A stretch of 59,493 nt of DNA from CAYULW01 sp964445815 (GTDB lineage Bacteria; Bacteroidota; Bacteroidia; Flavobacteriales_E; Vicingaceae): NCBI GenBank assembly GCA_964445815.1, contig CAYULW010000012.1:1-59493 (forward strand), given 5' to 3'. How positions within the stretch are numbered: position 1 is the stretch's first letter; each line of letters opens with the position of its first letter. Positions 25,412 to 36,300 of the stretch are shown one piece after another. A model generated the notes under the pieces. That model searched no databases. It had not been told where the DNA came from and saw nothing but the letters and a program-made list of their open reading frames with translations. The position numbers and the translations under genes were made by a program.

Positions 25412-27685
25412 ATGAAATCAAAATTATTTATTGGAGCTATAGCGCTGATAGCAACATCGTGTAGCTCACCTAAATCAGGAGAACATATGGAAGAAAAAGG
25501 AGAATGCCCTTTTGGGTTTGATAAACTCAAATCAAGTGGGCAGGTTATTAAGGATGAAGGCAATACCAATAAGGATTGGTGGCCAAATCAACTTGATTTA
25601 AATGTTTTACGGCAGAATTCTTCTCTTTCAGACCCAATGGGAGAAGAGTTTGATTATCAAAAAGAGTTTGAAGACCTCGATTATTATGCTCTGAAAAAAG
25701 ATCTTGAAGAATTAATGACAGACTCAAAAGACTGGTGGCCTGCCGATTATGGTCATTATGGCCCATTTTTTATTCGAATGGCTTGGCATAGTGCGGGTAC
25801 ATATAGAACTGGAGACGGTAGAGGTGGTTCCCGCGCAGGTCAACAACGATTTGCTCCATTAAACAGTTGGCCGGATAATGCCAACTTGGATAAAGCAAGA
25901 CGTTTACTTTGGCCCATCAAACAAAAATATGGGCGAAAGATTTCTTGGGCAGACTTGATGATTCTAACAGGTAATGTTGCTTTAGAATCTATGGGTTTTG
26001 AAACAATAGGTTTTGCAGGAGGAAGAGAAGATGTATGGGAACCTGAAAGCAATGTATATTGGGGTTCTGAAAGTAAATGGCTAGAAGATAAAAGATATTC
26101 AGAAGATCGTGATTTAGAAAATCCTTTAGCTGCTGTTCAAATGGGATTGATTTATGTTAACCCGGAGGGCCCAAATGGAAATCCTGATCCGGTTTTAGCC
26201 GCCAAAGACATCCGTGAAACATTTGGAAGGATGGGCATGAACGATGAAGAAACAGTAGCTCTAATTGCGGGTGGACATAGCTTCGGGAAAACACATGGAG
26301 CGGGTGATGCTTCTCATGTTGGTCCCGAGCCTGAAGCAGCGGGGATCGAAGAACAAGGTTTAGGTTGGAAAAGCAGTTATAAATCAGGAAAGGGAAAAGA
26401 TGCCATCACATCAGGGTTAGAGGTTATTTGGACACCAACACCCATCCAGTGGGGGCATGGCTTCTTAACCACTTTATTTAACAATGAGTGGGAGCTAACA
26501 AAGAGTCCTGCCGGTGCTCATCAATGGGTGGCCAAAGATGCACCTGAAGTTTTTCCAGATGCTTTTGAAGAGGGTAAGATGCATAAGCCTACCATGTTAA
26601 CCACTGATTTATCACTTCGATTCGATCCCATTTATGAGAAAATCTCTAAGAGATTTCTAGATCATCCTAAAGAATTCGAAAAGGCTTTTGCTAAAGCGTG
26701 GTTTAAGCTCACCCATAGAGACATGGGGCCGAAATCAACTTATTTGGGACCAGAAATTCCACAAGAAGATTTTGTATGGCAAGATCCAATTCCTAATCCG
26801 GAACACGAATTAATTAATGAGCAAGACATCAAAAACTTAAAAGCGAAGATTTTAAAATCCGAGCTATCTTCTGAAGAGTTAATAAGTACGGCATGGGCTT
26901 CTGCATCTACTTTCAGAATTTCAGATCGAAGAGGCGGAGCAAATGGCGCGCGTATTCGATTAGAGCCTCAGATAAACTGGGAGTGCAACAATCCGGAGCA
27001 ATTAAAAAGAGTACTTAATGTATATGAGAAGATTCAACAGAATTTCAATGCACAATCCGCAAATAGAAAGGTATCAATCGCCGATCTTATTGTTTTAGGT
27101 GGGAATGCCGCTATTGAAGAAGCCATTGAAAAGGGCGGTTATGCTATTGAAGTTCCGTTTAAAGCTGGCAGAACAGATGCCACTCAAGAACAAACAGATA
27201 TTGAAGGCATGGCTGTACTTGAGCCTATGGCTGATGGTTTCAGAAACTATCAGACAACAGAGTATACTTTAAGCTCTGAAGAGTTGTTAGTAGATAAAGC
27301 ACAATTATTGTCCTTGACTGCCCCTGAGATGACCGTTTTAGTTGGAGGAATGAGAGCTTTAAATGCCAATTTTGATGGATCAAAGCACGGTATATTGACG
27401 TCAAATCCGGGAGCGTTAAACAATGACTTTTTTATTCATCTTCTGGATATGAATACAGTTTGGTCAGCTATTGATGATTCAAAAATGCTGTTTGAAGGAA
27501 AAGATAGAAGTAACGGAGACTTAAAATGGACGGCGACTCGTGCAGATTTAATTTTTGGGTCAAATTCAGAATTGAGAGCATTAGCAGAGGTCTATGCCAG
27601 TGATGATGCAAAAGAAAAGTTTGTACATGACTTTGTTGCAGCATGGACAAAGGTCATGAACCTTGATCGGTTTGATTTAAATTAA
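25412..27685 (+). CDS. katG: Catalase-peroxidase KatG with lipoprotein signal
   Basis: A 757-residue bifunctional haem catalase-peroxidase that removes H2O2. From the ATG at 25412 the active site is complete: distal R122, W125 and H126 (RMAWHSAG), Y248 (YVNPEGPNG) and M274 for the Trp-Tyr-Met adduct, and proximal H289 (GGHSFGKTHGA). The degenerate second peroxidase-like domain is present, for full length. Unusually, the first 17 residues (MKSKLFIGAIALIATSC) form a lipoprotein signal, so the enzyme should be exported and lipid-anchored at Cys17. Most KatG enzymes are cytoplasmic. Divergent from oxyR and ended by a terminator. Confidence 0.96.
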   Translation: MKSKLFIGAIALIATSCSSPKSGEHMEEKGECPFGFDKLKSSGQVIKDEGNTNKDWWPNQLDLNVLRQNSSLSDPMGEEFDYQKEFEDLDYYALKKDLEELMTDSKDWWPADYGHYGPFFIRMAWHSAGTYRTGDGRGGSRAGQQRFAPLNSWPDNANLDKARRLLWPIKQKYGRKISWADLMILTGNVALESMGFETIGFAGGREDVWEPESNVYWGSESKWLEDKRYSEDRDLENPLAAVQMGLIYVNPEGPNGNPDPVLAAKDIRETFGRMGMNDEETVALIAGGHSFGKTHGAGDASHVGPEPEAAGIEEQGLGWKSSYKSGKGKDAITSGLEVIWTPTPIQWGHGFLTTLFNNEWELTKSPAGAHQWVAKDAPEVFPDAFEEGKMHKPTMLTTDLSLRFDPIYEKISKRFLDHPKEFEKAFAKAWFKLTHRDMGPKSTYLGPEIPQEDFVWQDPIPNPEHELINEQDIKNLKAKILKSELSSEELISTAWASASTFRISDRRGGANGARIRLEPQINWECNNPEQLKRVLNVYEKIQQNFNAQSANRKVSIADLIVLGGNAAIEEAIEKGGYAIEVPFKAGRTDATQEQTDIEGMAVLEPMADGFRNYQTTEYTLSSEELLVDKAQLLSLTAPEMTVLVGGMRALNANFDGSKHGILTSNPGALNNDFFIHLLDMNTVWSAIDDSKMLFEGKDRSNGDLKWTATRADLIFGSNSELRALAEVYASDDAKEKFVHDFVAAWTKVMNLDRFDLN

Positions 27686-27693
27686 ACATCTTG

Positions 27694-27739
27694 AAAAGAA
27701 AAGCGAACTTGTCTTTTACAAGGTTCGCTTTTCTTTTAT
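27694..27739. terminator. Terminator between katG and the M2 peptidase gene
   Basis: A stem AAAAGCGAACTTGT / ACAAGGTTCGCTTTT with one bulged base, flanked by A-rich and T-rich runs, serves the two convergent genes. Confidence 0.85.
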
Positions 27740-27761
27740 TTCTAATCATTCCAAGAATCTT

Positions 27762-29582
27762 CTATAAACTTAATGGTAAACTGTATTCTCTTCCTTCATT
27801 CTCCCTTTTCAAGTGCTCCATTAAAGGAGCAAAATATTCAGACATCGCCTTAGCACTCATCGGTTCACCTAATTTTTCTTCCAAATCTTTTCGCCAGTCT
27901 ACCGTTGCTCCTCCCACCATCAAACTCTTAATAAAGTCTCCGGTTTCTTTACTCCCATAATAATTAGTAGCATGTGGGTCTTGCTTCAAAATATTATTGG
28001 CAATGTGTACATGAAACTGAAACAATAAGATGTTAGACATTGCATAATCATAATATTGTGCCGCATCATTATTTATGTGCGTCTTAGAAGCCGCATCACA
28101 ATATTCTTCTCCTCTATTAGTAGGCGGAACAATGCCTTGGTATTTTTTCTTGAGTTCCCACCATCTTTTATTGTATTCATCTATAGAAAGATTCTTAGCA
28201 TATAAGTCATGCTCAAATTCTGTCATTACACCCGCTCCCCAAGGAATGAGTACAACAAAATCCAATGCTTCTGCCAATAATTGTTGGGTAGCATCGACCT
28301 CAACATTTTCATCCACCAGGCCACGGTCTACCAAAAAGGGCTTTTGTAAAGCTGCCAATCCGATCAAACTGCCCATGGCTTCGTGGTAGGCACGATTTGC
28401 TCCCTCTCTTAAGACTAAGGGTACTTCAGGATTTGAATAAGACAAAAAATAATAGATATGCCCCAATTCATGCAAAGTAGTCCCCCACCATTCTGTATTA
28501 GGCACAACACTCATTAAAGATCGAACGTCCTGATCTAAATTCAGGTGCCAGGCAGAAGCATGAGAATTTTTCTTGTAATCTGCATCTTTTGGTGCAGGGT
28601 ATAAGCTTGACTTTTCGTAAAACACTTCGGGAAGCTTATCGAAGCCCAAACTCATGTAGAAACGCTCACCTTCTTCAACGATCCAGTTAGCCCCCTTTTC
28701 TTCTAATTTTGTATCCAAATCAATTCCCTCAACATTGATCATGGCGCCCCACTCCTGACCCCATTTATTGGTCAACCAATGTGCTGGAAGGTATTCGGGA
28801 ACTTCTTTTTGGTACTTATCTGCCAAAGTATATCGAGCCCAAGTATGTAATTCTCGATACAATGGCCACATTTCATTTATCATGTCATTGCAGGTTTGCA
28901 TCAACTCTTCTTTTGTCATTCCATAAGCAGAAACCTGATAATCAAAGTAGTCTTCATAACCCAAAGCCTGAACCGATTTATTCCGAAGCTCCTGAAGATT
29001 AGCCAAACCTTCTTTTAATGTGGTGCCTACTTCCTTACTTGCTTCCCACGCTTTTAAACGCTCATCCAAATCAAGAGATGTCTTCAAAATGGCATTAATG
29101 TCATTACCACTAACGGGTTCACCGTCTATCGTGCTTTGAAATCCAAATAAAAGCTCGGTCTGCTTTGTTTCAGCAGCAATCCTTTCTTTAACTACCTCTT
29201 TTGCTATTGCTGGGTTATTACCGGCATTATACAAAATGGCTTCTAACTGTTTGATTTGTATTTCTGAAAGTTCAGATCTATTCTCTAAGAACCGACGTGA
29301 TTGTTCAATATTTCCTTCCGAACCCATAAATGCTGCTAAAGCTTCATCTGCTTTTTTTGCCAGATTTGAAGTCGCTGTATCGCCCTCTACAATATGAGTA
29401 TTTAAAGTCCATTGCGCTTGAGAAGATGCATAGTACAATTTCTGATATGTTGAATTATACTCATTTAAAAAATTAGTCAGTTCCGCTTTTAATTCTGTAC
29501 TATTTTGTTCTTCCTTTTTTTGCGGAGTTTGGCATGCCATAATTGCTATTGATAGTGCTAAGATTGGCAGTATTTTTTTCAT
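27762..29582 (-). CDS. M2-family (ACE-like) zinc dipeptidyl carboxypeptidase, lipoprotein
   Basis: A 606-residue metallopeptidase of the angiotensin-converting enzyme family that removes C-terminal dipeptides. The zinc site is HELGH at residues 371-375 with the third ligand E401 in YHEAMG, preceded by the conserved GAN. The substrate region ASAWHLNL is also recognisable. The ATG at 29582 starts a lipoprotein signal with lipobox AIMAC, cysteine 17; a longer reading adds 24 polar residues ahead of it and is rejected. It should be periplasmic or outer-membrane-attached and act on peptides. The upstream gene ends 13 bases before its start, so co-transcription is likely. Confidence 0.92.
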   Translation of the reverse strand: MKKILPILALSIAIMACQTPQKKEEQNSTELKAELTNFLNEYNSTYQKLYYASSQAQWTLNTHIVEGDTATSNLAKKADEALAAFMGSEGNIEQSRRFLENRSELSEIQIKQLEAILYNAGNNPAIAKEVVKERIAAETKQTELLFGFQSTIDGEPVSGNDINAILKTSLDLDERLKAWEASKEVGTTLKEGLANLQELRNKSVQALGYEDYFDYQVSAYGMTKEELMQTCNDMINEMWPLYRELHTWARYTLADKYQKEVPEYLPAHWLTNKWGQEWGAMINVEGIDLDTKLEEKGANWIVEEGERFYMSLGFDKLPEVFYEKSSLYPAPKDADYKKNSHASAWHLNLDQDVRSLMSVVPNTEWWGTTLHELGHIYYFLSYSNPEVPLVLREGANRAYHEAMGSLIGLAALQKPFLVDRGLVDENVEVDATQQLLAEALDFVVLIPWGAGVMTEFEHDLYAKNLSIDEYNKRWWELKKKYQGIVPPTNRGEEYCDAASKTHINNDAAQYYDYAMSNILLFQFHVHIANNILKQDPHATNYYGSKETGDFIKSLMVGGATVDWRKDLEEKLGEPMSAKAMSEYFAPLMEHLKRENEGREYSLPLSL

Positions 29583-29595
29583 TTTATGCTCTGTT

Positions 29596-31173
29596 TTATT
29601 CAATTTTCCAAAGTATTTCTTGATCCCAATTGGCGCGTATCGTGATTGGTTCATTGTAAATTACGGTACGTTCAGGTGCTTTTCTTTCTATATAATTGCC
29701 GGTTGTCCATTTATCATCTCCGTTCATATCCTCTATAAGTTTCAGGCGGTAATCGCCGGCCTTAAGATGCATAAACCCAGTAAAAGTTGAATCCAGACTT
29801 GCTTCTTTTAGAAATTTACCGCCACCATTTAACAGTTGAACAACAAGGTTATGAGTAGTTTCAAATTCAATTTTTAGATGCAGATTTCCAAATTCTTTTT
29901 CTTCTGTTGTTTTAAATGACCATTCTATACTATCGTTATAACGCCCGTAGATATCATGAAGTGACTTTGGTAAGAGTACAATTTTATACTGTTCATTCTC
30001 TTCCCATTCGGAAAGAATGCGAAGCATTTTTCCATCTCCACTTAATTGTAAGGTATAGGGTACTATAGATGAATCAGATTTTCGGTACAAAGAAATTGAG
30101 TCCTTTCGGATTGAATCGATTGGCCAATTCGCTCGAATTTTGTAGTGTTCAAAATGTGGATGCTTGGTTGTCAAATCCACAGAAAAGTTCTCATTTAAAC
30201 AATCGACCAAAATGGATAGCGTATCTCTGAAATTGGTATCCGTCTTTAAATCAAACTTAAGCCTCTCCTTTTCTAGCTCTTTAAAGTAAAATTGAGCCGT
30301 ATCTTTATTTATGCCAACATGTTTAAATAAAAGGAACTCCGTCAAACTAGTGTCCAAGAGATCATATTCCAATTGATCAAATGTTCTATTCATGACAATC
30401 TCTAAAAAAGGACCGTCTTCGTTTTGTTGCTTTACAAATTGCTTTTCATGATCCTCAATAAATAGTCGAAGATTAACATCTTCATTGCTCTGTTGAATAG
30501 TTATGAGATTGGTATCAAAGGCGATTGGCTCATCACTTCTATCAAAAAGGTAGTTTTTATTCTCATCTTTTAAAGCGAAAATTTTATACTCTCCCTCCTT
30601 AATGTTATTGATTGTATAAATCCCTTCCTCATTGGTTCGAGCAAGATAAGTGGGCAGATTCAAATAGGGAATTGAATCTTCATTTTCCTCGTAAAGCATG
30701 ACAAGAACACCTTCTTCCACCTTCGAGTCAAAAGCATTGGTAACACGTCCTGAAAGACTTAAAGTATCAATAATATCACCTGTGGAAAAGACATAAGTAA
30801 AATCTTTTATAGGATTGTTTTCAGTAATGTCTACTATCGAGTTGCCAAAATTGAAAATATAGGTGGTGTTTTCTTTTAAAGTGTCCTCTATCTCAAGAAT
30901 TAAGGATTTGCCTTTAATTTTCGTTGTAATTGGATGCTTTAATGGTGGTGATACAATTAATTCTTCTTTAAACTTCAATAGCTTTACAAACTCATTAAAC
31001 TGAAATTCAATCTTCTTCTGTTCAAAATTCAATTGCCCGGACGGAGGGTTGGCAGTTAAAATTTCAGGGGGAATTATGTCTTTATCTCCTCCTGTAGGAG
31101 CAACCACTTGAGCACAAGATGCCAGGGTAAATAATGCAAAATAAAAATGCCAGGATTTAAGGTTCAAGCCCAT
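29596..31173 (-). CDS. Ig-like (SbsA/Big_5-type) lipoprotein
   Basis: A 525-residue lipoprotein: hydrophobic signal with lipobox TLASC (Cys 20), then the Bacteroidota-typical mature start APTGGDKDIIPPEIL. Residues about 38-135 form an SbsA-type Ig-like domain (NPPSGQLNFEQKKIEFQFNEFV, TYIFNFGNSIVDITENN). Residues about 145-215 resemble a carboxypeptidase-regulatory or SdrD-like beta fold (NAFDSKVEEGVLVMLYE, EGIYTINNIKEGEYKIFALKDENKN). The rest is beta-rich without a named family. It overlaps the end of msrC by 10 bases and precedes the M2 peptidase. The molecular role is unknown. Confidence 0.85.
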   Translation of the reverse strand: MGLNLKSWHFYFALFTLASCAQVVAPTGGDKDIIPPEILTANPPSGQLNFEQKKIEFQFNEFVKLLKFKEELIVSPPLKHPITTKIKGKSLILEIEDTLKENTTYIFNFGNSIVDITENNPIKDFTYVFSTGDIIDTLSLSGRVTNAFDSKVEEGVLVMLYEENEDSIPYLNLPTYLARTNEEGIYTINNIKEGEYKIFALKDENKNYLFDRSDEPIAFDTNLITIQQSNEDVNLRLFIEDHEKQFVKQQNEDGPFLEIVMNRTFDQLEYDLLDTSLTEFLLFKHVGINKDTAQFYFKELEKERLKFDLKTDTNFRDTLSILVDCLNENFSVDLTTKHPHFEHYKIRANWPIDSIRKDSISLYRKSDSSIVPYTLQLSGDGKMLRILSEWEENEQYKIVLLPKSLHDIYGRYNDSIEWSFKTTEEKEFGNLHLKIEFETTHNLVVQLLNGGGKFLKEASLDSTFTGFMHLKAGDYRLKLIEDMNGDDKWTTGNYIERKAPERTVIYNEPITIRANWDQEILWKIE

Positions 31174-31649
31174 TTTTTTGCAATAATATGTGCAACTTTT
31201 TCGTAAAAGACCTGATCCTCATTATCAAAATGATTCAAGTCTTCACTATCTATATCTAAAACCCCGAGAACCTCATTTCCTTTCAGAATTGGGACTACCA
31301 ATTCTGACTGTGATAAAGTACTGCATGCAATATGTCCGGGAAACTCATGAACATTTGGTACCAGAAGACTCTTTTTCTTTAATGCTGACTCACCACAAAC
31401 GCCTTTGCCAAGAGTTATTCTTGTACAAGCCACAGGTCCCTGAAAAGGCCCTAAGATCAATTCATTATTCTTGAGCAAATAAAAGCCTACCCATAAATAA
31501 TTAAAACTTTGCTTTAGTACTGCACTTACGTTAGCCAGATTAGCAATTAAATCTTGCTCTCCATTGACCAAAGCCTCCAATTGACTTAACAAGTTTTGAT
31601 ATTGCTCCTCTTTGGACAGAGATTGATCTAATGCCACAGTAAAACTCAT
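31164..31649 (-). CDS. msrC: Free methionine-(R)-sulfoxide reductase (GAF domain)
   Basis: A 161-residue GAF-domain enzyme that reduces free methionine-R-sulfoxide with thioredoxin. The three catalytic-region cysteines are C75 (VACTRI), C85 (GVCG) and C109 (HIACS), with exactly the spacing of E. coli C84, C94 and C118. The LGVLDIDS motif near the C-terminus is also typical. The ATG at 31649 is preferred to a TTG at 31667 that overlaps comF by 4 bases. It belongs to a comF-msrC-lipoprotein-peptidase run on the minus strand. Confidence 0.9.
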   Translation of the reverse strand: MSFTVALDQSLSKEEQYQNLLSQLEALVNGEQDLIANLANVSAVLKQSFNYLWVGFYLLKNNELILGPFQGPVACTRITLGKGVCGESALKKKSLLVPNVHEFPGHIACSTLSQSELVVPILKGNEVLGVLDIDSEDLNHFDNEDQVFYEKVAHIIAKKWA

Positions 31650-31663
31650 GGACGCAAAAATAA

Positions 31664-32344
31664 TCAATAAGTTAGGGCCATTGTTAGCAAACTCAGTTGG
31701 TGATTCGGAACTTTACAAAAGGCCAAGGCAGATGCTTCAACTGTTGCTCCGGTAGTCAATACATCGTCAACTAGTAATATGTGCTTATTCTCAAATGCTC
31801 TCTCATTGCTCAACTGAAAACTGTGTTTGACATTCTCCCATCGCTCATACTTTGATTTGCGTGTTTGAGAACTGGTATGAATCTGTTTTTTTAAACTATC
31901 AGTTCTTACCATAAGTCCGGTAACATTGGCAATACCTTCGGCTATATAATCAGATTGATTATATCCTCTTAAAGCTCTCTTTCGATCATGGATGGGTATT
32001 GGCACAATAAGATCAATCCCTTCAAAAAAAGCTTGCGCCTGTAATTCTGAGGCAGCCCATTCACCAAGAGTAATACCGATTTCAGGAATCGATTTATACT
32101 TAAAATGATGCACCAATCTTTGAACACGCCCCTTGCTATGAAAATGTAAAAAAGAAGTTGCCTTTTGAAAATCAACTCGAGACCAGAATTTTTTGGGTAC
32201 TGTTGAATCTCTGTTTTTCCAAAAATGGGTTTGCGGCATTTCGAGATAACATCGACTACAGATATGCACCTGATTATGACTTAAAGCTTCACCACAGGCA
32301 TAACATACTTTAGGAAAAAACAAATGGATTAAACTTGATAGCAT
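31664..32344 (-). CDS. ComF-family phosphoribosyltransferase-like protein
   Basis: A 226-residue protein with an N-terminal four-cysteine zinc site (C14, C17, C29, C32) and a C-terminal PRTase fold with the PRPP loop ILLVDDVLTTGATVEAS. The central part has the family segment VPIPIHDRKRALRGYNQSDYIA. ComF proteins help to bring transforming DNA into the cell; with dprA in the same window this fits natural competence, although no uptake pore genes are seen here. First gene of its minus-strand run. Confidence 0.9.
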   Translation of the reverse strand: MLSSLIHLFFPKVCYACGEALSHNQVHICSRCYLEMPQTHFWKNRDSTVPKKFWSRVDFQKATSFLHFHSKGRVQRLVHHFKYKSIPEIGITLGEWAASELQAQAFFEGIDLIVPIPIHDRKRALRGYNQSDYIAEGIANVTGLMVRTDSLKKQIHTSSQTRKSKYERWENVKHSFQLSNERAFENKHILLVDDVLTTGATVEASALAFCKVPNHQLSLLTMALTY

Positions 32345-32425
32345 TGGTTCGGAGTTTGACCCAAATTACAAATTATATGCTGAAAATCAAGGTACTAAAA
32401 ATTATTTATTTCGTTAGTATATAAA

Positions 32426-32433
32426 TATCTTTG
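32426..32433 (+). promoter_or_regulatory. TATCTTTG promoter box
   Basis: An exact TAnnTTTG match 16 bases before the ATG of the coiled-coil gene; no good -33 box. Confidence 0.45.
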
Positions 32434-32449
32434 TTAAAAAGTCGCTCAA

Positions 32450-33391
32450 ATGGTAGAAGAGAACGGAAAAGCAAGTTTAAAGGTTGAGAATGATCAGAAT
32501 AAATCTTTGAACCGAATATTAATTGCTCTGGTAATATTATTATCCATTGCATTGGGCATTACACTTTGGCAGTACTTTGAATTAAGAAAAGAGAGTTCTC
32601 AGAAAGGTTCAGAGATTGAATATTTAACCGATGAGAGGGGAGAACTACAAGATGAACTGGAAAACATGCTTCAGGAGTTCGATAGTTTAGAGACTGATAA
32701 TGACTCTATGAAAGTTGAGTTGGCTCAACGCAGAGAAGAAGTAGAGGATTTGCTTAATAAGGTAAAAGATAAGGACTATGCCATTTACAAGCTGCGGAAA
32801 GAAACAAAAACCTTAAGAACAATTATGAAGGGCTATGTCGTTACCATAGATTCTTTAAATACATTGAATGTTGGCCTCAGAGAAGAAAATAAAGAAGTAA
32901 GGCGTGTACTCTCACAAGAACGGTCAAAGACAAAGGAACTTCAAAAAAGCAATGAAAACCTATCTAGTAAAGTAGCTATAGCAAGTAGATTGGATGTATC
33001 TCAAGTAAGGGTATTTGGTGTAAATGTTAGAAGAGACATGACCGGGAAAGAAACGAATAGGGCAAAGCGAACTGATAAAATCAGAGTCTGCTTTAACTTG
33101 AATGAAAACAAAGTGGCCAAAGCTGAAAGTAAAAGCCTTTATATACGAATACTCGCACCTGACGGACAACTATTAGCCGCGGGAACAGGAGAAGAGCATC
33201 GATTCGAGTTTAACGGCTCGAAAGGTTATTACTCAGATCAATTGAAAGTTGATTATGATAATACCTCTAAAGAATATTGCTTAGATTGGGAAAGACCTTC
33301 TGAGGATTATGAATTTTTGGCAGGGCAATACAGCATATTTATATATGCAGAGGACTATGAAATTGCCAACACAAGTCATGAACTGAAATAA
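32450..33391 (+). CDS. Single-span membrane protein with long coiled coil, unknown function
   Basis: A 313-residue protein. Residues 1-20 are cytoplasmic and polar, residues about 22-43 form one membrane span, and residues about 46-170 are a long coiled coil rich in Glu, Lys and Leu (including YAIYKLRKETKTLRTIMKGYV). The last 130 residues form a beta-rich domain (VSQVRVFGVNVRR, KIRVCFNLNENKVAKAESKSLYIRILAPDGQLL, FLAGQYSIFIYAED) outside the inner membrane. I do not recognise a named family. The gene has its own promoter, and its stop is directly next to the stop of the large convergent outer-membrane gene. Confidence 0.78.
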   Translation: MVEENGKASLKVENDQNKSLNRILIALVILLSIALGITLWQYFELRKESSQKGSEIEYLTDERGELQDELENMLQEFDSLETDNDSMKVELAQRREEVEDLLNKVKDKDYAIYKLRKETKTLRTIMKGYVVTIDSLNTLNVGLREENKEVRRVLSQERSKTKELQKSNENLSSKVAIASRLDVSQVRVFGVNVRRDMTGKETNRAKRTDKIRVCFNLNENKVAKAESKSLYIRILAPDGQLLAAGTGEEHRFEFNGSKGYYSDQLKVDYDNTSKEYCLDWERPSEDYEFLAGQYSIFIYAEDYEIANTSHELK

Positions 33392-36300
33392 TTAAAAGAA
33401 AGCTCTGACTTGCATGCCTCCGGTGTGAATGGTTCTAATGCCTTCCGACTTTCTACCTCCATAACTTACATTGAGCTGCAAGCTATTCGACAGGTTTCTT
33501 TGCCAGGTAAAATTCCATGTTGCATTGTTACCGTCTTGTAAACCATCTAACATTTCAAAAGCCAAAGTGCTATTTTGATCTCCACTAAAATTAATACGGA
33601 TATAGCTAACGGCTAAAGTCAAAGCCCCTTTCCCTGCTTGATTGTAGTTCAGTTCCAGATCATTAGATTGGTTGATTGATGTTTCATGTTCACCAATAAG
33701 GTTATTTCTTTCAGAATAAGAAGTACTGAGTCGCAGCCTAAATTTCACATTGGGCTGATAAATGAATGACGGACTTAATTCCTTGCTTTCTACTGTATAG
33801 TTTCGCGATTCAAAAAACTCTGATCTATTCGATTTTCTGGATAGTGTGAAGCGAGATTCTACACTATATATTTTGGTCAGATTATACCTGACCTTTACTT
33901 CGTTTATTGTATTCCCACGACTCTCTATTCCATTCACCAACAAACTTTTTTTTCTATTGTCTAAATAGTAAAAGTCTAAACCAAACTTGGGATTTAAGCG
34001 ATTAAAATAAACCGTATTGGCAAAGGAGCTGTTTAATGTAATTAGACTTGAATCTTCTACATTGAGTTGGAATGGGCTGTAGATGTCATTTTCCAAGCTG
34101 GTTTTACGTTCGGTTCTGAATGCTGAACGATTAGAGAATCGGGACAATAATTTCTTCCATTTTTTGTCTGTTTTTAAAATGGCTGCGGGCTTTAGGAACA
34201 GGGTTTGATTAAACTGATTGCTAAATACTCTTATAAAGTCATTTGTGGGTGTAAACACCTTAATGTAATTGGCTTGAAATTGATTGTTGACACCTGCTAC
34301 TTCAAACTCATTGAGCTCTTTAATGTTGTTCTCATTATAATCGTTCCAAACATGAGTGCCTTGCCCATCGCTGACTTGCAGAAAAGAAAACTCTCGGCGA
34401 TTTTCCAAACCACTTCCAATCTGATAAAAAGTGTTTGAACTTAAAAATCCACTCCACGCTTTCAAATCATAATCCAGCCTTCCCAGTAAAGTATTCTCAG
34501 GATTTCTCGTGGTCAATTCTTTATTAATAATGCTAAGTTCTCTATAAATGACTTTCCCTGAAAGCCGGCTTCTACGGTTAGACGCCATCTTAAAATCCAA
34601 TCCAAAATTTTCGCTCTTCAAGCTATAGTTAAGCTCATCTGCATTCGGTAGGTAATCATAAATCTCGCTATAACTCAGTTGATAGGAGTTTTCAGAAGTA
34701 CTGTCTCCTTTTTCAATAAACGCTTTCCAGATGATGCGGTCAAAGCTCTGCCCTTGAATAGAGTCAGTTTTGCCCTGATAAAAGAGTATACGTTCTTGTT
34801 CAAGATAAGCGCCTGCCTTAATGCCCCAAAATTTTTGAGATATAGTACTGTAGTGCCTTAAGAACTCACTATTGTTTACAGACTCGGCCGTCAAATAACT
34901 TCCTTTTGATTCTATCTGAAATCCATTGTTCTCATAGTTGGTTGAATATCCGTTTTTGAATCCTTCATAATCACTTCCTTTGATAAATGAAGAGAATTCA
35001 TAATTAAAGAAATTACGCCCCTTTCCTAAACCTGTCTTTAGCATAGTAATGTATTCATTCCCTTCAAATTGAAGATCTTGTATATTCCAATCTCTTTGAA
35101 ACTCTACATTTCTGTATCGTTCAATAAACTGGAAGTTCCTTCCTATTTGCTCATAAAAAAGACGATTATTCCATTTCAGAGCAGAAGCACTATCCTTCCA
35201 ACCAATAGTCTCACTACTTTTTAAATCCAGCCTTAAACCATAAGAATGATCATCACGACTATCTCTATCAGAAAAAGTATTAACATCATTTTTTGTGTAC
35301 GCTCCTTCAATTTTCAGATTTGTTCCTTCAGTCAGTTGATATTCTGCCCCAAGATTCAGCATCTGCCTTTGTTTTGGTGTAACCAAACGGATTATCGGTT
35401 CATGATCCCCTTGCGGCTGACCATTAACAGGTTGAACCCATTGAAAGACTCTTCCGTTACCATCACTTCTGATTTGTCGATAATTTCCATTATTTGTCCC
35501 AACATTAGAAAATCGAGCACGATACAAGGCACTATCCGGATTTTTAGAATACACCAAAACGTTTTGGTAGCCCAATGTATCAACAAGCTTATACAATACC
35601 TGATCATTATCAAACTCTACGGTATCTATTCCGCTAATATTTGCAGAATCCAATTGGTCACCTATGCGCGCTAACAGTAGCTTTTCATCATCACTCAATT
35701 CTTGTTGTAGAGGACGATTCTTATTATCCTGCTCTGAATAGATGTTAAAGTTCACTTTTAGACGATCCTGTTCATATTCATTCTTAACAAAGTAGAGCGA
35801 TCTGGCATAGTTTCGTTCCGAATACTGAAACTCAACTACTATTCTTTGATCCTTAGAAATCAATTGCTGAGGCATAAAGGTCAGTTCAGCTGTGTTGTAA
35901 TCGATCACATAGTCATTATCTTGTCCACGTTTCATAAGCCTTCCATTGACATATACTCTTTCCGTTCCTGACAAAACAATGATGAATGTCTCGCCATCAG
36001 CACCTTGCAAACGATATGGTCCCTGATTCCCTTCCACTCCGGGAATGACATTTCTGGAAAATTTCCCTCTGGAAATAGCTGCATTAGCAGATACTTTCAA
36101 GATGCCTTGCTTTTCCTTTTTTGCATTTGGATTTAAAAGCACCTCAGTAGAATAGCCTCCTCCTTGCACCTTCTTATTCAGGTTCATGAAATAGCCCATT
36201 GGTCGGGTCAACAAAAAATCTCCTGCAATTAGAGAAGAATTGTCATCGAATAATCGGATAAATACACGATCAAATTCCTGCAACTGTTGAGTATTCCCTT

